A stretch of DNA of 64,000 bases from Nepenthes gracilis (GCA_033239525.1 BSYO01000006.1:18128175-18192174), one strand, 5' to 3'; counted from the stretch's first letter, positions 45,300 through 57,977 are shown. The notes: a model not told the origin generated them from the letters alone. A program made the numbers and translations.

Positions 45300-46400
45300 G
45301 AGCAATCCTTTGTTGGTATGCCACTACCTTATTATGAGCTGCTTTTTGGCTTCCTTCAGGAGATCTAAATTCTAACTAAAGAGTTAAAAATTTTGATCTG
45401 AAGTAAATTTTTTTACCTAATAGCTTGGCAAACCTATTTTCACTACGGTCATCAATATGCTCCATAGCATAAGTTGAAAGGTATTTTTCAAGTGGTTTCT
45501 CTAGGTGTCATTTAGTATGTCCAAAGTATGGAGAAGAGTTCATCTACCCAAGTGCTCCAACCTTTGTTTAGTTTAGCCCCCAAACCATTGCCAATAGTCA
45601 AAGTGGTTACCTATGCTTGCCCATTTGTCTATGTGTATGAGATTGATGTGTGGACCAATCAGAAATCCAGGCCATTATAGTCTTTTGTGAACATTTTAGT
45701 TGAGAATTATGTTCTATTGTTGGTAACTTTGACCTCATATATTTTAAATTTACAGATAAAGCTTTGGTGAATGAATTATATTACATTTTATTCTATAATC
45801 TTGTCAGCGAAAAGGATTTTACCTACTTTATAAAGTAATCGATCACGTTAATAATAAATTTTCTTTTACCATTTACCATAAAAAATAGACCTAATATATT
45901 TAACTCCCATTGCAAAAATAGCTAGGGGGCCTGCAAAATTTGGTGCTCCGTATGTGGTTGTTTGGGGACAATGCTATGGATTCGACAGCTGTTATACTTG
46001 TTAACAAACTCCATAACATCATTCTTAATAATTGACCAATAATAATTTTATCTCATAAACTTGAAGTCCAAATTCTTTCCTCTGATAGACGCTCTACATA
46101 TACTGAGATGCATCTCTATGAGGGTACAATTGACTTTTTGTTGGGGTCAAGTAATACATATAGGGTGTTGATTAATATCTTCTGTACAATGATCCGTCCA
46201 CCATTGAATACTAGCCACAGTTTTTTCAATCCACCTTGTCTTTATTGGTTTGCTTAGTAATTCTTCATCTTAAATGTATTTTATATAAGGGCTTATTCAA
46301 GTTGTCTCATCCGAAACTTAAAGATTTTACTATACTTATCGATAATAGGTCTTTGAAGAATTTCTCGCATATTCCGTGCATATTGCTTTAGGTAGGTTAA
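45300..46400 (-). pseudogene. Integrase of element IV (degenerate)
   Basis: Minus strand near 45690-45420 reads VHTSISYT, TNGQA, then NKGWSTWVDELFSILWTY and MTPRETT with IPFNLCYGAY, all conserved at the end of the Tat integrase core (compare WVDELSSVLWSYQTTP in element II). Several stops. Confidence 0.65.
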
Positions 46401-47300
46401 TATTGCCATCTTAGGAAGATGGTCGACTTTTCAGTTATTTTATCTAGGAATATAGTTGATCTTGAACTTGTCAAGGAATGAATAGAGAGCATAGACCTTG
46501 CGGAGATATTTGGTTAGTTTTAAATTGATAGTTTCAAAGTTAGCTAATATTTGATTGGCTACCAACTCGAAATTTCTGTAGATAGATTCTTGATAGAATA
46601 TCTTTAACCAACTTCAAACTGGTTAAAAAGTTTCATACTCAATCATATTATTAGTTATCAAAAACTCAAATATTATTGAGTATTTAATCTCAATCCCTTT
46701 AGGTAAAGTCAAGATTATTTCAACTGTGGTCCAAATTTTAGAAGAGACTTTATATACATAGAAAGTCCACTAGGGCGGTGATATATTGAATGTAGTTCCC
46801 GAGAATTTTTTAGTGAACTTATCCGAGACTAGGGTTGTTTTTTCAATGATAAAGTAAATGAGAGTTTGACCTTTTGTGGTTGGCCATGCTCGAAACTCTA
46901 TATTGAACCCATCCAACTCGATTAACCACTTGATTAGGCATTTCGATATTTTTAGCTTCTGCAAAATTCTTTTAAAAAGTTAACCTATTAGGACAATGAT
47001 CTTATAGGCTTAGAAATATGGTTAGAGTTTCTTTGCAGCAAAAATTAAGGCTATTAATTCTTTGAGTAAGGCAACCTTTCCTGTGACATATTAATTCTTT
47101 GAGTCTACTAATTTTGCTGACATAATACACTAGTCGCTAACCCTAATTTTTTCCTGATCAAAACGACGCTCAAAACTATTTCTAAAATGACCAAGTGAAA
47201 ATATAGGTACTCATCCTCCTTAGAATCAATCAGCAATGCGGATATGCCAAGTATTTCTTCAAGTGCTGAAATTCTTGTTGGCACTCATCTATCTACCGAA
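46400..47300 (-). pseudogene. RNase H region of element IV (degenerate)
   Basis: 46964-46770 reads QKLKISKCLIKWLIELDGFN then IEFRAWPTTKGQTLIYFI, the same segment as LVKWAIELGEFDIEFWPRQA in element II, between the two RNase H domains. Confidence 0.65.
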
Positions 47301-48300
47301 AACTATTTATATCTTTTTCTTTTGATCCTTTAAAGAATGGCAAGTATTTCTCAATCACCCTAATCATGAATTAGGATAAAGTTGCAAATTGTTTGGTCAA
47401 CCTTTGGATAACATTGATCATTTGAGGAGGCTCCATATTCATAATCAAATTGGCCTCTATCCTGCGTTGAAAGATTATAAAACTCAAGAACTTATATGAA
47501 ATCATTCCAATGATGTACTTGGTTAGGTTTAACTTCATTTAATATATTTTAAGTACATTAAAAGATTCTACCATATCTTTAGTATCATTGTCAGCAAGTA
47601 CATTTTTAATGAGTATGTCGTCAACGTACACATCCATATTTTTTTTGAATTTATTACTTGAACATCTTATTCATAAGCCCTTAATATGTGGTGTCAACAT
47701 TTTTCGAATCAAAGGGCATTAGTTTGTAGTAGTAGGTTCCCTAATCGGTCATGAAAGAGGTTATTTTTTCATTTTATGGGTTCATCTTGATTTGATTGTA
47801 CCCCAAATAAGCATGTATAAAACTCAATAGCTAGTGATCGGATGTAAAATATACTAGATGATCGATCCTTGGTAGTGAGAAATTATTTTTTAGGCATGTT
47901 TTATTAACATCTATAAAATCTATGCATATTTTCCATTTCTAATTACTCTTCTTTACTCGGATGATGCTAGATAATCAATCTAAGTAATTTACCTCCTTAA
48001 TAAATCTGATGCTAATTAATTTTGTGGCCTCTTCATGAATGGCCACAAACCTTTTCATAAAGCAATTTTTTCTTTTTTACCTAACAAGCTTACTCCTAGA
48101 AACAAGGCTCAATTTATGAACTATCATCCCAATCGAAAATCTTGGCATATCTACCGATATCCAGGTGAAGGCATCGACATTACTCCATAGGAAGTCTATC
48201 AATTATTGTTTTAGATCTTGATTTAGCGAAGATCCGATTTGGACATGTATATCCAGGTCTATCAAATTTAAGGGGATCTGAAGTGGCAACTCGTTGGGTT
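47300..48300 (-). pseudogene. Reverse transcriptase of element IV (degenerate)
   Basis: The catalytic box VYVDDILIKN is readable on the minus strand at about 47632-47605; upstream, near 47780-47690, are SFMTD, YYYKLMPFDSKN and LMNKMF. Many stops and indels. Confidence 0.7.
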
Positions 48301-48699
48301 AACCTGTTGAATGAATGCCTCATCCCAAAGGTTAATTCTTCTATCGGTTATGGCGAAGCTAGTCATTAATCTATGTTATATAATAGTTTCATTTGATAAC
48401 CTGATCTCCTTTAACTTCTTCAATTATGTATTTAGTTAATAAATTCACTTTACATATGGGATGGAGGTGATCACTTCGAATATTGTCAAGCATGGTCAAC
48501 CCAATATTACGTTATAAATTGAGGAAAGAACTACTATAAAAAAAGCTAGGTGATAGAAAGCCATTTTTGGATGCATTTCATTGTAATTTTTATTGTATAA
48601 TCTCCTTAATTTGGACCAACTCGTTATTCAACTTATATAGCGATTTATTTGATAGGTTCATTTGATTACATTTTAATTCTAATTTAATAAATGTATCAA

Positions 48700-49950
48700 A
48701 ATAAAGAATATTTCTAAAATTTCAATTATCAATGAAGACTCATTTTAATTGATAATCTTTGACCCCATTCGAGATTAGTGTAGATACAAAAGAATTAAAT
48801 GGGTAGTAATTACATGATATATATTGTTGCTATTTAAACTAATGTCATTTTTCACTATCCTTTCCACCGGCTTTGGTGTTAAATCGGGCTAGAAGATACT
48901 TTAGACTTATGTTGAAATCTTCCCTAATCTTGATTAGGTTCCAAGGTTGTTTTTCCTTCCTTTTTATTGGAGGCAAAATGGGATAGAAACTGGATGGTCA
49001 ATTTGTAAAAGGTCATAATAGAATTCAATCCTAATCTATAGAATCAAGTTTGTACATCTCCCTTTAATGTTAAGGATAAACAAAGGCATGCGTGGCTCCA
49101 AATTCTGGAAGCCAAGTAAGATGCAGAAGTCATCCATTAGATTGATGCTTCAGTCATACAGCTCCATCATGGGTATTCTGAACTTAATGGGGACCTAGTG
49201 CTTCTTTATCTGAGATATGAATGGCGTACGATCCAATTGAGTTGTTTGACTAGTGAAACTTCATTGGAAGACCTGTTGTTCTATCCTCTTGATGTGCTCC
49301 TCCACTTCAATCGTGGTGGCGATTCTCTTTTCCTTAAAGAATGTTTTCAACTCTGAATTATTGATAGATATGCCTAGTATCAACCTAACCTGGAGGGTTT
49401 GGGGCATACTATTGCATAATTCTTCCTCTCGTTTAGAATGGCATTGGGAATCCTGAGTGTTCCGGAGATTTCGTCACTTGGGCTCTCCTTCCTGACCTTA
49501 AAATTGAGACGGCTTTTTAGCCACTAGAGAACAATTCGGTTCTATGCCTCGAGGGCCACGGGCATCTTTGGCTAAAAGTGGCTCTCCATTAAGATGGCTT
49601 TCTTACCTTTTGACATCCTCTTTAAGGCCGACACTGACACTTGCAAGTGGAAGGGATCATCCTAATGGGTTTGGTCCTCAAATTTGTCCTAGAAGGACTT
49701 CATCATTTTTAACATGTCTTACAATTAAGTGAGCATTTTTGTGGCTGCCTTCTTCAAGGGGGATAAAAGAGGAAATGCCTTTTGACAATTAGCTTAATTG
49801 TTTATGTATTATTGTGTTAACTGTGACGACTAGTTTTTTCAAAGATTGTCGACTCATGGATTTTTATCGATTTGAAAATTAGCTTAATTGTTTATGTATT
49901 GTTGTGTTAACTGTGATGACTGGTTTTTTCAAAGATTTTCGACTCATGGA
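48700..49950 (-). pseudogene. Gag region of element IV (degenerate)
   Basis: Minus strand near 49070-48960 reads LTLKGDVQT, FYRLGLNSIMTFYKLTIQF and LSHFAS, matching LTLKGNAHIWFH and SFRELTGIFLMQYAS in element II. The start lies near 49950 in a 90-bp duplication. Confidence 0.6.
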
Positions 49951-49970
49951 TTTTTATCGATGTGACTTTA
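49787..49970. repeat. 90-bp tandem duplication at the gag start of element IV
   Basis: AATTAGCTTAATTGTTTATG begins at 49787 and again at 49877. The two copies differ at a few transitions (GACGACTAG/GATGACTGG). Confidence 0.85.
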
Positions 49971-49998
49971 TTTAAATTGGAATAAGTGGATTGACTAT

Positions 49999-52211
49999 TG
50001 TAAGGCCCGAGTTTAAATTTTATCGTAATTTTGATTAATTAAGTTGATGTAAATAAAAATTAATTAACATTGAGTTCAAATGATAATGAAATTGGGTCAA
50101 AGTCAAATTCCGATTGGATTTTATTAAGTTAAAGAATACCCAACTGGCACCTGACGTGCGCCCATATGTGGAAAACAGACTACTTAGTGCCTGAGGGACA
50201 TTTGAGCATGCGTTGAAGAATGTTTACGCTTGATGCATTCTCGACAGACACTCGAGCACTCTATAGCAACAGATACGTGCTCGAGGTACGCTTGAAGTGG
50301 CGCTTGTGCGCTACAGCATTTAGGTATAGTGTTTGACGCGTGCTTAGCTAGCGTTTAAGCGCCACTTAGTATAAATAGTAAAATTTGACTGATTTCTGTC
50401 ATCTTTCTCAACAAATTTGAGAGACAAGAGTGAACGAGACAAGAAGAAGAGGGTGAAGGAGAGAGAGGAAGTCAATGATGCCCAATTTAAGTGAACCCAA
50501 GTTAGAATTTTGATAATTTGGAGCCCAACAAGTGCATTCCAAGCATTTCTTCTCTTATTCTTCTCTAATTCTATGAACATTTTTTATTTTAATATTCATG
50601 CACGTCATAATTTTAAAGCTATGATGATATTGTTTAACATGCATACAAAATTCTCTTCATTTTATTACAAAAATATATAAAATTCACATCTAAACTCATG
50701 AACGTTATCTTACTTAGCTGATTTCTATAATTGCTCTACATACATTTGGTAAATTCATGATTTAATGACTTTATATATGGTGAATTTTGTACATCTTGCT
50801 ATAATATGTTTTGGACTTAAAATATTTGTTTGCATGTTCAAAATTTTAGTAATTTAGGCAATACATGTTTACTTAAAAGATGAAATTTGCTGGTATGTTT
50901 TTAGTTGCTGAATGTCCTACATTTTTTTTAAAATTTTTCCTACATTTAACTGCTAATTTAGCATTTTATTTTTTTAAATTTATCATGACTAAGTTTTGCA
51001 AAAAGGTTAATATTAATAGACAAAATTTTGAAGAAAAACTCTACTATAAGCTAAGAAGTATGATCATTTTACCCAGAATTGAGAAAATTATGAAGTATGA
51101 AGAAAAGTGTAGAGTTTCGTAAGAATATGATTAATTATTTTATTATTCAGTGAATGATATATTTTGACATACCTTGGTATATTATAATGGTATATCAAGG
51201 TTTGAACCTATCGTTCGCGGGTGAGAAGAGGCGTTCGGCCCCATGAGGGTTATATATATGACGGTTCATCTGCGAGTCTTGAATAGTAGTATACAACCTT
51301 TGATTGTGTGAAAATAAATTTAACTCGAGTTTTGATTATTCATTCCTTTAATTGGTAAGGCCTATTGACCATTAGTCTGTAAGAAAATTATATTTCAGTA
51401 TGTTTTGATGATAAGAATTGAGTAGGAACATTATAAGAAATTCTGGAAAAGACTTATATAAATTTCTACATCACTATTATGGAAATTTATATCATTGTAT
51501 CATATTATAATTCATTATTCATTTTGTTAGATTTCGGTATGTTATAAATACGAATTATATGATCATTTGTTAAATTATATGTATTACTAAACTTTTGGCT
51601 CACTCATTACTTCTATTTTACTAGCCCATTCAGATGAGAGTCTTGAGTACTTGTAGGACGATCAGGATTAAGGAAGAATCAGTTCGAAGAGTTTAGTTTA
51701 GAATTAATCTGATGCTGTATTTCAATTTCAGATAATAGATAACATGTTTAATAATGTATTTTAGTTTGAATTCAGTGTTTGGACAGTTATAGTTGATACT
51801 CTAAGTTATTTAGATTATATTTATATATGTGAGATGTCATGAGTTCTCGGATGTTGTCATGTTCTATATAGTTTGAAGTGTCGGGTTGTCAGTTTGTTCA
51901 ACAGATGGATCAGTTACTATCAGAATGTGTGTATGATTTATTTATTTATTTATTTGCAGATTGTATACTATGATTAGGATATGATTGAGAAAAAGTTTCT
52001 TACGTAATGTCCGATATCACGATTGGGTTGATGTCGTAGCCACATAAATTGTGTCGTATATTGGATTCTATGTGTGGTCTATAATAGTTTATTATGATCA
52101 ATTGAGGTATTAATATAAAAATTACGTTCAAATGTTAATTAAATTACAATTTGATTGAATAATAATAATTGGTTAATTGTTAATAACGGGTTTGAAATTT
52201 AGGACATAACA
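49999..52211 (+). repeat. Nested solo LTR of the 2-kb family
   Basis: Starts TGTAAGGCCCGAG and ends ATTTAGGACATAACA (2213 bp). Flanks ACTAT (49994-49998) and GCTGT (52212-52216) differ by two G/A transitions, consistent with a decayed TSD. The same family lies inverted at 27477-29515. It contains GCGC-rich phrases (GCTTGTGCGCTACAG, TTTAAGCGCCACTTAG) and a TATA-like AGTATAAATAG at 50367. No coding capacity. Confidence 0.7.
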
Positions 52212-52237
52212 GCTGTATTTTTCATTGACAATACTAA

Positions 52238-53100
52238 TAATACGTACTTAGAATTTAGATTATAATTTGATTAAACTCGAGTCAAATTATTGAACATTCT
52301 ATTTAGATCTTGCACACCATAATAGTAAATAAGAATTTTAAAGAAATTAAAACTCACTCTCAAATATATTTTTCGACGCTTAAAACAAGTAAATGTTTTA
52401 AAAATTGGAATGTGAGAGAGATTAAGAGGATGTGAGAGACAGAAAGAGAGACATGCAGGATTTGGCTTCTTATTTTTTAGAAAAAACAAATGAGTTAGAA
52501 GGCTATACTTTATTCCTTATTTTTTAAAATTCATTATTCTTTTAAGGAAAATGGGACATATTGATAACTATACTCCCAATTGGTGACGATTTTCTTAAGA
52601 GAAATAAGTAGCCAAGATTTTGGTAATTAAACCAATTGAAAACTGATTATTTCAATTATCATTATACATGTTCTGATTGTGGGATTGACTAGTGACAGTT
52701 AATACCTAAAGATTAAATTGATAATAATAACCAGTTGATGTTGGCTATGTTGGATATCCTCATTTAGTCTAACTGTAAAGTATATAAGCGTTCGATTGGA
52801 TAAACTGCTTAATTGAATTAACTGTTTAACTAAACATTCGAATATTTAGTCTTTCGATCATATAACTCAACATGATTTGTATTCTACTTAATAAACGTCT
52901 GGTTCCCTCTCAAATCTTGATTTATTTTGACTAGATGTAAGTCAAAATTAGACGCCAAATTCTTTAAGCTTAGACCTAACGCCAAATTCTTTAGGCTTAG
53001 ACCTACCAAACGAAAGAGTACTTTCTTATTTTTAGGTTTAGTAACTATAGGCTTATTGGCCTGATAGATTGGACTAGTCCAATTAATATTGTATCCAATA
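52238..53100 (-). repeat. Element IV 5' LTR
   Basis: TAATACGTACTTAGAATTTAGATT to GTATCCAATA, aligned with 40002-40803. A duplicated phrase GACGCCAAATTCTTTA/AACGCCAAATTCTTTA near 52950-53000 accounts for part of its extra length. Confidence 0.65.
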
Positions 53101-53679
53101 ATATCTTAATTTATTAATTATCACTATGTATTTGTGTTTTTTGGGCTTCATAGAGGAAGCTTTATATTAACATTGTATTTTAATACTATTTTTTTTTAAT
53201 GTTAAACAATAAGAATTTGCACAGTAAGCCACGTCTCCCATTAGCAGACCTTCACCGTAACTGCATTGGTGGCTGCTCCCCAAGATTTGATGTGTATGCT
53301 TACGTTACTTGAGAGTTTTAGGTTGTAAATTCCGACCATATGATTAATTGCTGAGAAATTAAGGTGATCGAAATTAAGATTATCTGAGAATAAAAATATT
53401 GTGAAAAAATAAAAATAATTTAGAGTACCAAAATTATAATTCTCAATATTTTATGCGATAGTCAACAACGATGATGAATAGCAGGGGTCACAGGCACCGG
53501 CAAGGGCTGGCGACCAGGATGTAGTGGGCGGCCAAAGCCAGCGGAGGGTTACCGCCAACAGTGGGCTGTTGTGCTGAAGAGCAATAGAAATTCGCTGACT
53601 GAGTAACGACTATTAAGAAATAGAAAATGATAAAGAAAACTCATGCTAAATACATAAAAAAAAAAAAAATTATTACGTT
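53101..53679. other. Spacer
   Basis: AT-rich except for a GC-rich patch at 53480-53580 (CACCGGCAAGGGCTGGCGACC) of unknown origin. A13 at 53657-53669. No gene recognised. Confidence 0.5.
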
Positions 53680-54676
53680 TGGTTGCGTCATGGGTTCCCA
53701 GTTGTCGTACGAATTAGGAAGCCTTCAAATTCTTCGTCGTCTGGAGGTGATCACAAGCGGGTCCGGCAGGCCCTATACAACACAACTAACAAACGAGAGG
53801 CTAGAGATCCGGCGGGATTTCTCTCACCAAGAACGCTCCGATGCTCAAGTCAGCAGATTCTCGCAATAAACGAAAATGAGACGCACGCTCAGAGGTGCGC
53901 GGAAATGTGCTTGAATGCATGGGAAGTGCGTGAATGCTTATATGGAAGAGCAATGAGAGGGTGGTAGGAGGCGTGACTCCCTGTATGCACCGCGATGAGT
54001 GGCTGACTTCCGATCGCCTGAGAAGGCTAATGAGTTTTGATCTGCTTCCCACGTAAATGCTTATGTGGGAGAGCAATGAGAGGGTGGTGGGAGGTTTGAC
54101 TCCCTGTATGCACCGCGATGGGTGGCTGACTTCTGATCGCCTGAGAAGGCTAATGAGTTTTGATCTGGAAGATAGCTGTAGTGCTTAAGGTTGTTGACGC
54201 TAGGTCGATTATCTAGGATCCGATCGATTCTCCTATTCTTCATAGAAGAAGAAGGGCTTTATAGACCCTTTGGCGAGGGGATTTGGGTGTGAGAACCCCA
54301 GTTGCAGGGGCTCGTTGGCCACTGATTGCTATTGGTGATTGCTGTCATGTCGGTTGTCGTTTAGCGGTGGCAGGTGGACTGCTGAGCGTCGCCAGCCACG
54401 CATGGTCTCCCCTTTGAACTGAGATTAGTGGGGCGATTGTGGGTTTCCGCCTGAGCTGCTGCTGGCAGCGCTGACCATTCCCCCATTGGCTAGCTTCTCT
54501 TGCATTTCTGCCGTTCCCTGGCAGCTGCATTAATGAGCTGCAGGCGACGTCCATTGGTTGCTAATTGTGGGCTGCCACGTTGGTCGCCCGGCAGTGTTGG
54601 GCCTTAAAGGCCCATTAGGCAGCCATTCCGTGGGCTGGGCTTCGAATCTTTTTGGGCCTTTGTCTCAAACCCAACA
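53680..54676 (-). repeat. Element V 3' LTR
   Basis: On the plus strand from about TGGTTGCGTCATGGGTTCC to CAAACCCAACA. The outer end resembles the GGGACCCGGGACGCAACA terminus of element III read in reverse. The exact left base is uncertain by one or two because the partner LTR is outside the window. Confidence 0.65.
53933..54178. repeat. 123-bp tandem duplication in the element V LTR
   Basis: AATGCTTATATGGAAGAGCA at 53933 recurs at 54056 as AATGCTTATGTGGGAGAGCA; the two copies stay nearly identical through AGAAGGCTAATGAGTTTTG. Confidence 0.85.
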
Positions 54677-54692
54677 CTAGCCCTCCATGCCT
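54677..54692 (-). other. Polypurine tract of element V
   Basis: Plus-strand CTAGCCCTCCATGCC right after the LTR; on the minus strand GGCATGGAGGGCTAG. Confidence 0.65.
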
Positions 54693-54963
54693 AGGCCGAC
54701 CAGTGGTCGCGGCCTGGCATGTCCTTTGGGTCTAACTCGCGGTCACCCGGTGTCCCTCGAGATGCGCTAACACTTATCGTCTTCTGGGCTCGCGCCTTCC
54801 GCAAGCAGTCGCGCAAGCTTTTTCTGCGCTGCAGCGATTTGGTGCCTGGGTTGGAACGATTCGCACGCCTAAGGTTACATCTGATTTGAGGGCATTCCTA
54901 TTCCATGAAAGACATCTACAGAACAACGTGCCTCGTTAAGCGTTAGAAGGGTGCCATCTCGCC

Positions 54964-55660
54964 CATAAATAATAGGGTTCCCGGCTGGTGCGGTCCATCC
55001 TTTGGCCGACTTCAAGGGAGCAATGCGGAGGTCTTGGCTTGACCCACCCTTTGTGAGAATTTGTGAAGGAGTTTGATGGACTAGCTGGATATCAGGAATT
55101 CTTGGTGAAGACTATCTTCATGCCCACACTGTGGTCGATTCCTCATGCTAATGAGGGTGGCTCGGTCGATCTGCTGTTGTCGTGCGCCTCCCCTCCACAG
55201 AGTGACTCGTCCGGCATGCTGTGGGATCACGGTGGAGCCATCCCGAGGGTCTTTTCCACCGGTGAAGCACGTCGCTCACGGTCTCCACTTCACTTAGTTC
55301 ACGCGTCGACTCCGAAGAAGGCTGAGAGGGGAGCCCCGGCGTGGGAATTGCAGGATTTTTTTCGTCCCCACCGGAGGCTCCTGAGCTGGGTGTTGATTTC
55401 ACCTCGGTGGATAACATTGGGTTTGTCTCCACCGGAGGCTGACCAACACGCGGTTGTCCCCAGTGCCTTGGCTTGTTGGGTAACCAGCGGCGAGGCCGTG
55501 GTGATCTCATGTAGGTCACGTTCCCAAGCTTGCTTAAGTATCCGGGGCAGTCGCCGTGGGGTCTAGGCCCCTTGCCATATCTTTTTCCTCTTTCCTGTAC
55601 TTTTGCGGCTGCAAATCTTGTACCCTGTAAGGAAGGCCTTGATTAATAAAAGAAGTAATC
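54964..55660 (+). other. Antisense transcription-unit candidate 1 of element V
   Basis: CATAAATAAT at 54964-54973 could be a TATA box and TTAATAAAAG at 55643-55652 a poly(A) signal. Between them a frame is open at 55063-55566 (Ser/Pro/Arg-rich, no known domain); an ATG at 55023 opens only a short frame. Whether this is a gene is uncertain. Confidence 0.3.
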
Positions 55661-56066
55661 TTTTGTTTTTACTCTTCTGCCTTATAGTGTGTACTTCCTC
55701 TTTCTGATCGCTTCCTCTGGTTGCGTCGCACTTTGTTTCGATCCCCTGATCATTTCCGGATGCTCACGGTAAGTTCGGCTGGTCTCGTTCCTTAAGCCTT
55801 GGCGTAGAAAGTTGTCGGGAGGACACGGCAGGATGGGTCCTCTAGTGCTTGATGCCGTGGAAGTATGAGCTATCACCGGTGGCAGTCACATCCACCTGTT
55901 CATTTGGTGTATTAAATACGCTAGGAACTGCGGGGTGCTGCGCCATGATTACTTGCCTTGGAAACATGCGAAGCTTCAAGGATTTGCCACGTGGAGGGCG
56001 TTCATTGGATCTGTCCCGGCGCTCTTTGCCTTCCAAAATGTCACCGTTTCTGGGGGAAACTCAGTC

Positions 56067-56076
56067 TATTTAAACG
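56067..56076 (+). promoter_or_regulatory. Core promoter of short antisense gene, element V
   Basis: TATTTAAACG, identical to the element I site, 115 bp before the ATG at 56182. Confidence 0.45.
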
Positions 56077-56181
56077 TGCAACTTCCTCCAACGTAGCGTG
56101 CTCTACTGCTTCCTTATCGGTGTGAAGCTTCGTGTCACTTGCGATCCTTCCCCCTTTCGTCTGTTTTTTGTTGTGATTTCG

Positions 56182-56850
56182 ATGGAGGAGTTTTCCTCGT
56201 CGTCTAGGTCAGGAACTTTTTTCGGAGAACCTGAGACTGGGACCCATATCCTTGGGGTCCCTGGTGTGGTTGTGTCGAAGGGATATCATTTAGAGGCCAC
56301 CGTCGTGGGCCCTATGTGATCCTTGAGGGTGCCTTCAGGCTTTGAGAGGGAGGAGAGGTCTGCTTCCTCGCAGGATCGTGGTCCTAGGAGGGCGGATCCT
56401 CTGCTTCACCAAGTGGCCAAGGCTGTTGAAGGTGTCGAAGCCCGAGTGCAAGTTACAATTGTAGAAATAGAGCAATTGGGGGCCCGCGCCGCACACTTTG
56501 AGGAAGCGTGGGCAGAATTGAAGGCAAGGGTGTCTAGGCTTGCTAGTGCCAATGTAAGGGCTCGAGCCTGCATATTGGCTCTCCAAGAAAAGCATGAGCA
56601 GCTGCGGCGACAGTTTGGGATGGAGGTCGCATGGATGGGAACTAAGCTGAGGTCGAGGTTCATGCTAGAGGAAGTCGGCCCTGCACTGGAAAGGAACTTC
56701 CAGGATGACATCCGTCTCAACCGGACACCAGTCTCGCTGGAGGACCCAAACTTCAGCATCAGCATCCTGGACTCTCGAAACTCCAGCGCCCTGACACACG
56801 CGGATCTGGTGGAGTATCCGACACCAAGTTCCTCTGCTGAGGGACATTAA
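56182..56850 (+). pseudogene. Short antisense coiled-coil gene of element V (one stop)
   Basis: ATG at 56182 opens a frame broken once, by TGA at 56317-56319, then open in the same frame to 56850; about 222 codons. The N-terminus is Ser-rich (MEEFSSSSRSGTFFGEPE). The rest is predicted coiled coil (VTIVEIEQLGARAAHFEEAW, then LQEKHEQLRRQFG). EEVGPALERNFQDDIRL matches LEAGLILETHFRDGIRL in exon 2 of the main antisense gene, so this is a paralogue of that exon without the Transposase_28-like domain. AATAAA-like ATAATAAAAT lies at about 56900. Function unknown. Confidence 0.5.
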
Positions 56851-57218
56851 ATGTATTATGTGGCCGCAAGTTGCTGTAAAAGAGTCATTAGTGAATATTA
56901 TAATAAAATTTAACACTTAGCTGTGCCATTTTATTTTCCATGGTTTGTTGTAGTCGAACTGTTCGTTTTCTTCTTTGCGTGTCTATTTCGAAGGTCTCTC
57001 TGTCGCCTTTCTTGGCGATTGAAATTCCCGCATTTAATGTGGATGTGATAGTGGGGATTTCGTTATGCGGCTGATGTGATATTGATCTGCGGTTTGACGA
57101 ATAGTCATGACAGCTAACTGCTTTGGGGACCCACGACGTTCCCGCTGGGCAGGCACGCGGCCTGGCCACTCTGCGGAGGCATCGTTTGGGTTTTTCACGT
57201 GCTGGCACCTCATTGCCT

Positions 57219-57226
57219 ATTTAAGT
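57219..57226 (+). promoter_or_regulatory. Core promoter of main antisense gene, element V
   Basis: TATTTAAG, 78 bp before the ATG at 57297. Confidence 0.45.
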
Positions 57227-57977
57227 CAGGCTTCCGCAAAATTCCTCTTGCCTGTTTCCTTGCATTGAAAGCTTCCAACTCGTCCCACAGAGAGAGATGG
57301 CGAAGAAGAGAGAGTCTCCTTCCTTGCGAATTTCTTGGGTGAGTCGGCATGGGGTTGACAATACAGGGTCTGTGTTGTCGACCAGCGCCATTGCTGCTCT
57401 GATGGTGGATTATAGGACCCCCAACGACTAGGGTTATCGTGCTCCTGGGCTCGCGGGTAGAGCCAACGCTCCACCAGATGGCTTCGTCACAGTCTACGAG
57501 CACCATCTGAGAGGTGGGTTTCATTACCCCATGCCATGCGCTTTGTACGCATTGGTGGTGGCATTGGGCATTCCTGTGACAAGGCATCACCCGAATGCCC
57601 TCCATTATCTGGTCTCGATGTGCATCTTCTCTCACCTCCATACCGGCGCTTTTGACGCCAAGGCGGTGAGGTTAATCTTTCACTTTACGGAGTCGGAGGA
57701 TTGGGTCTCCAGGTCTCCGAAGACTGGCTTTCATTTTCGAGGCACCAACCCTGATTCAGTGAAGAATTGGAAGAATCAATATTTCTTCTTGCAGGAGCCT
57801 CTCGACTCTGAGTTTTCGTGTGAGTTGGGCCCGATTTCTGAGTACTTCCATTGGAAGGCGTCGTCGGATGATGCTAAGGATACGGCAGAGTTGGTTGCCG
57901 CCATCGACTCCCAGATGACGAAGTTCTCCATTCACGACTACTTCCTGATATCTACCACTTTTGAGGTCGCTAGGTGG

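Larger units (their letters stand above)
40002..53100 (-). mobile_element. Element IV: old Tat-lineage retrotransposon, minus strand, with nested LTR
   Basis: LTRs at 40002-40803 and 52238-53100 align (GAGAGATTAAGAGGAT, TTTATTCCTTATTTTTT.AAATTCATT, ACTGTTAACGG-type and TAACC.CTCGATTGGA blocks). Between them, on the minus strand, are gag, RT, RNase H and integrase remnants in the right order; on the plus strand lies the antisense gene. Stops and indels are dense and the sequence is strongly AT-shifted, so this is the oldest element here. Possible TSD ACATT/ATATC matches at only three of five bases. A 2.2-kb solo LTR sits near its 5' end. Confidence 0.75.
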
